A DNA stretch of 64,000 nt from NCBI GenBank assembly GCA_914767715.1, contig OU612073.1, positions 17,980,001 through 18,044,000 on the forward strand, in the 5' to 3' direction. Position 1 is the first letter of the stretch; every line of letters starts with the position of its first letter. The stretch is from Membranipora membranacea (taxonomy: Eukaryota > Bryozoa > Gymnolaemata > Cheilostomatida > Membraniporidae). The translations under genes and the position numbers were made by a program. Positions 60,355 to 64,000 of this stretch are shown one piece after another. The notes under the pieces are model-generated. The model ran no database searches and was not told the DNA's origin. It saw only the letters and a list, made by a program, of their open reading frames with translations.

Positions 60355-61120
60355 TCAGTGCTTACCTATATCTACTAGATCGTCAGCAAGGGAGCAGCCT
60401 TTCAATCAAAATACTTGCCACCTATGGTTAACTGCCACAAGGATTACTGTCTTGTTGGCAATAAATACTGGTTAATTATCTTATTTACGCTGAATAATTT
60501 CATGATTTAGCCAAAGAAATAATATGTTGCCAGACCATTTAATAAGTGTCAAATTCCACAACCCCATATTTGTCATGTCTGTAACACCAAGCTGACCAGT
60601 TTACAGCCAATTTAGAAAGTCATAAATCATCCCACTCACCTCACAAACTTGTATAATTTATGTGTTTATCTATTCTTTCATGTTATGGTCCACAACCTTG
60701 CATGGCATGAATAGGTGATACCACATCCCCTCAGCTGGTTTAAAAGGAGAGCCTCACTGGTGCTAGCATTGTAATCTTTGTTTCTGTTTCGGTGGCTACA
60801 TTTGCCGTCCCGTGTCATTTTGCCTAAGATCAGTTCCTCGATTGGATATTGCTTCTTCAACAGTCGGAGAAATCTGACACGGTAAGGTAAGAGAATTTTC
60901 TCCAATGTGTTTTTGAGAATTAATACAACTAACTTTAATACTACGGAATACCATGCTTTTTGGTTTACAACTTACACTCCGTAATTTCAGCCTACAGCCT
61001 AGTACACACAGTAATTTTGGTTTCATCTCGTCGTCATACTGATCTCGGACTGAACACCGAGAAGAGATTCGGTAGTGTATAATAGCTTCTTAAATACAAA
61101 CAGGTGAGTCATCACTAAGA

Positions 61121-61357
61121 CAGGGCCGTAGTTTTGAAAAAATGGTAAGGGAGGCGAGAGTCCAAGGCGAGTCTGAAGCATCACCAGGTGGTGTGCTGTA
61201 AGTTCCCCCAAGCAATTTAAGGCGTATAATTAGCAAATGGAAATCCCAGCGGAGCTGATTCTGACATGGATTATTCAATTATAGTGATTTTAGGCCACTG
61301 TTTTTAGCTTTCTATGGGAGACAGTGCCTCCCTGCCTCCCTTAGAACTACGGGCCTG
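61121..61357. mobile_element. MITE-like element, copy 2
   Basis: It starts CAGGGCCGTAGTT and ends AACTACGGGCCTG, near-perfect terminal inverted repeats of 13 bp. It is a second copy of the element at 60111. It lies about 400 bp upstream of the duplicated hydroxylase exon 1. Confidence 0.65.
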
Positions 61358-61941
61358 GTATGGATACAGGTGTTTCTAAAAACTCATCTCGCCACCAGCC
61401 CAGAATAATCCACACCATTCAACCCCGTAATAAATCAGAGCTTAGCACAGCTATCGTCACTAAAGTTACGGCTAAGCTCAAACAACATTTACTAAGAGTT
61501 TTTCGATTCCAGCCAGATTATAGCAAGTAGCTTATCATATACTACGGGACAACTGGTAAACAAAAACTGTAGTACCTAATAAATATTATATACTTGTAAT
61601 ATCACAAAAATTGTGTATTTGTAACATTGTGGTACTGTCATGCCATTAGTAGTGGGTGATGTTTTCGTTTTTTTCTCGAATTCTACTATCTAATCAACTA
61701 TTGATTGCGTTATGCTGTAGGGATTTCTCACTTGTTCAAGTCATCAAGAAAACAGATTGTGGATGAATGATGGATGCTACTGTAACGACAAATGGGAGAA
61801 TGGAAGGGGTAAGTAGTCACAAGACTTTGTTTGATGCTTGTTTTATCCATAGACATGGACATAGACATGGATGGATCTCTTTAGAATAATTGTTATTTTT
61901 ATTTAGTTATTGAAGAGAACTTATTTAGAAGACGGGCTATA

Positions 61942-61982
61942 TAATGAACTCCCTCTCAATGAGAGGGAGAAGGAGTTCATTA
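61942..61982. repeat. Compound hairpin
   Basis: The outer stem TAATGAACTCC pairs with 61972-61982. The inner stem CCCTCTC, loop AAT, GAGAGGG lies within it. It sits in intron 1 of the decayed hydroxylase copy. Confidence 0.8.
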
Positions 61983-63410
61983 GGCTATAGCTGCACTCTT
62001 GACCCCGGATAATACCTAATCGCCAAATTGCTGAGTAATGTAATTTTAAGTTCTATATTTCACATCATTTGTATAAATGGCCGGAAATCATACACATCCA
62101 CTAGCCAGGTTAATGTGGGAGAGAAGAAATGAAATCATATCCGATGCTTTGGATGAGAGTTTTAATGTTTACTTCTTGGTGATGGATGGGCTTGGAGCTC
62201 TCTTTAAATATTACATATTAATTATGGGAACTTTGTCACCAATGCAGCAGTATTTTGGCTACGATATGGAATCATTGACGTCACATGACAGAAATAAAGT
62301 AACATTTGGCATGTTGAATAGTCCGGGCTTACAAAAATTGTCTTTGGATATTTACATAACATATAGCCTTTGACTGTTGGCTGTATTTCACACCTGTTTG
62401 GGTGACCTTTCCGCAGTCCCCCAAGCTCAATCAGCAATTGTCATCTTTCTTAGTTGTCAGCATTTTTTGATTTGAGTCCTTACTGCTACAGGTCCTGGTT
62501 TATTGTAGTCTGCCAAAATGGAAGCTCAGAAGTAATGGCCAAGTAAGAGCCAAATATCTACTGTGGGAACTTAAAAAAATGTCAATTCTCTATCACGTGC
62601 TATGGTTGATCAATATGAAGTGTATTTGAGTCAATTAGTTTGAATTTCGATGGAACGGTATATATGTTTGGAAGACATCCATGTTTTCGCCCTATTAACT
62701 AGGTTCTAGACAGTGCATGTTTTCCTTCTGGCATGATAGCCTGATGCTATTGATCAAATTCATAGATGCAGGCTGCTAAAACTTGTTAAAGGAGAGTTGA
62801 TAAACTGTTGACTGCCGCCAACAGTTATTTTAATAGTATACCTCTTCAGCTATATCAAAGTTGTCTTGCCAATATTGGGTTGTCTCCTCACGTAGTAATT
62901 TGTTTTTTGCATTTAGCCATTACATTGTATAAGTACAATCCCTTTTGACGTTCAATGCTGAAACCAAAGATTTCCACAGGCTAGATATTGTAAACTTGAA
63001 GGTGAAACCTTAATTCTCCTATTTGTGAGAAGACATCATGGTTAAAGGCTTTCTATATCATTGAACAATAATAATAAAGTTAGAATTAAAGGTTTATCTT
63101 ACTGCTTAGACGCATCTTAGTCTAAGTTTCATGCCTAAAATTAGGAAACTCTCATTTAGGCAGAAATGACCATATGTTACTCAAAGCAATTATCTACCCA
63201 TCCCTACGAAACTTCGTTGAGTGGACACCACAATGAGCGGAATTTCAAAATGCTATTGATAATTTGAGTTAAGGGCGTGGTATTGAATTTTATCGCTTGG
63301 GAATAACATTTACAGTTGTACTTGTTCTATAAGGAAAGCAGGCAAAAACGCTAGTCTGTGTTTATCCTTCAATGCTCAGTCTAGTTATTTGTAAAGTTGT
63401 AATTGGTTGT

Positions 63411-63439
63411 ACCAATGAACTAAGGTTTAGTTCATTGGT
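63411..63439. repeat. Perfect hairpin, 13-bp stem, 3-nt loop
   Basis: ACCAATGAACTAA, GGT, then the exact complement. A second inverted pair, AAAGTTGTA and TACAACTTT, lies outside it. Confidence 0.85.
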
Positions 63440-64000
63440 TGTACCTGTACAACTTTTTCCAAATACTCTTAAAAACACTTAAATTGACACCATTTTGATC
63501 ATAACATAACCCAATGCCATGTCAGACATTATGACAGGACATCTGGAAAATGCTGCAGCGTTGCGGTTGCTGTAATAGCTGTTTTGCTATTTTTTTGCCC
63601 TATGAGTCTGACTTCGGTATGACCTTACTTTAGATTAAACTTCTTTACAGGGAAAGAGACAAATTCACGGAACAACCTCAGAGGATACTGATATAAATAA
63701 GAATATGCCGATCATAAAGCTGAAGGCAGGGGGTGGAGACCTTGTGAGAGAGTGTACAGCTGACAAAGAATCCACAACAGAACTACGGGTCGTCACCCCT
63801 CGGAGAGACAAAACTAAGTCCAGTGGATCTAATGCTAAAGGTATTACCATTTGTAGCACATTGTTCGAATAGAGCTCCTTCCTCTGTTGATAATGTATTT
63901 GCTGTGATTGCTTTTGTGGTTTCGGGTTTTGGATAGGGATAAACTGCCCAAATTTGTTTTACCTGGAGAGGTTGAAAGATTAAAAAAATCAGTATACCTG

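Larger units (their letters stand above)
61770..63840 (+). pseudogene. Decayed paralogue of the phenylalanine hydroxylase gene, exons 1-3
   Basis: Exon 1' (61770-61808) encodes MDATVTTNGRMEG before GTAAGT. It matches hydroxylase exon 1 ([13 protein letters not shown]) in length, ends and phase. Exon 2' (62080-62226) is 49 codons against 50 and keeps the ACT core pattern (NEIISD, VYFLVMDGLGALFK against [20 protein letters not shown]), including GAL. Its acceptor AG reads TG, and its donor position reads GGAA instead of GT. Exon 3' (63651-63840) has a good acceptor (TTCTTTACAG) and a GTATTA donor, and matches exon 3 (KLKAGGGDL, RECTADKESTTEL, KSSGSNAKG) but lacks IESRP. Order and strand equal the intact gene 10 kb upstream. 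The catalytic exons would lie beyond the right edge. The splice-site losses favour a pseudogene; a diverged gene with altered splicing is possible. Confidence 0.75.

Overview
The window is metazoan nuclear DNA: AT-rich, with long multi-exon genes using GT-AG introns of a few hundred to a few thousand bases, non-LTR retrotransposon fragments, DNA-transposon relics, microsatellites and many short inverted repeats. No species can be named. The gene families (nucleotidyltransferase-TPR, TIR, C-type lectin with WSC, phenylalanine hydroxylase with an ACT domain) suit a marine invertebrate such as a sponge, cnidarian or invertebrate deuterostome; that is inference.

Layout. 1-1.5 kb: 3' part of a LINE. 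1.8-4.8 kb (+): a broken C-type lectin gene whose lectin domain is split by a WSC module. 6.4-15.5 kb (-): a large nucleotidyltransferase/TPR gene with one frame break and a LINE in its first intron; another intron holds two tandem-repeat families behind a TATA-like box. 16-18 kb: orphan exon-like ORFs. 19.4-21.6 kb (+): an unrecognised two-exon Ser-rich membrane protein. 24.0-41.3 kb (-): an intact 19-exon gene for a 1406-residue protein with ten C2H2 zinc fingers. Its introns hold a LINE tail that abuts a splice donor and a 4.3-kb foldback transposon (35.5-39.9 kb). 42.5-51.5 kb (+): an intact 12-exon phenylalanine hydroxylase gene (465 residues), divergent from the zinc-finger gene. 53.8-57.6 kb (+): a TIR/SAM-like gene with frame breaks. 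61.8-63.8 kb (+): decayed copies of exons 1-3 of the hydroxylase gene, running toward the right edge.

The two conserved housekeeping-type genes read cleanly through 31 exons with matching splice phases. The lectin, TPR and TIR genes, families often linked to innate recognition, each carry frame disruptions. This argues for gene decay rather than uniform sequencing error, although the TPR break is in a homopolymer and could be an error. The most notable element is the foldback transposon: unequal inverted arms built from 16- to 19-bp tandem repeats, closed by a perfect 8-bp target duplication, with a decayed LINE reverse transcriptase inside.
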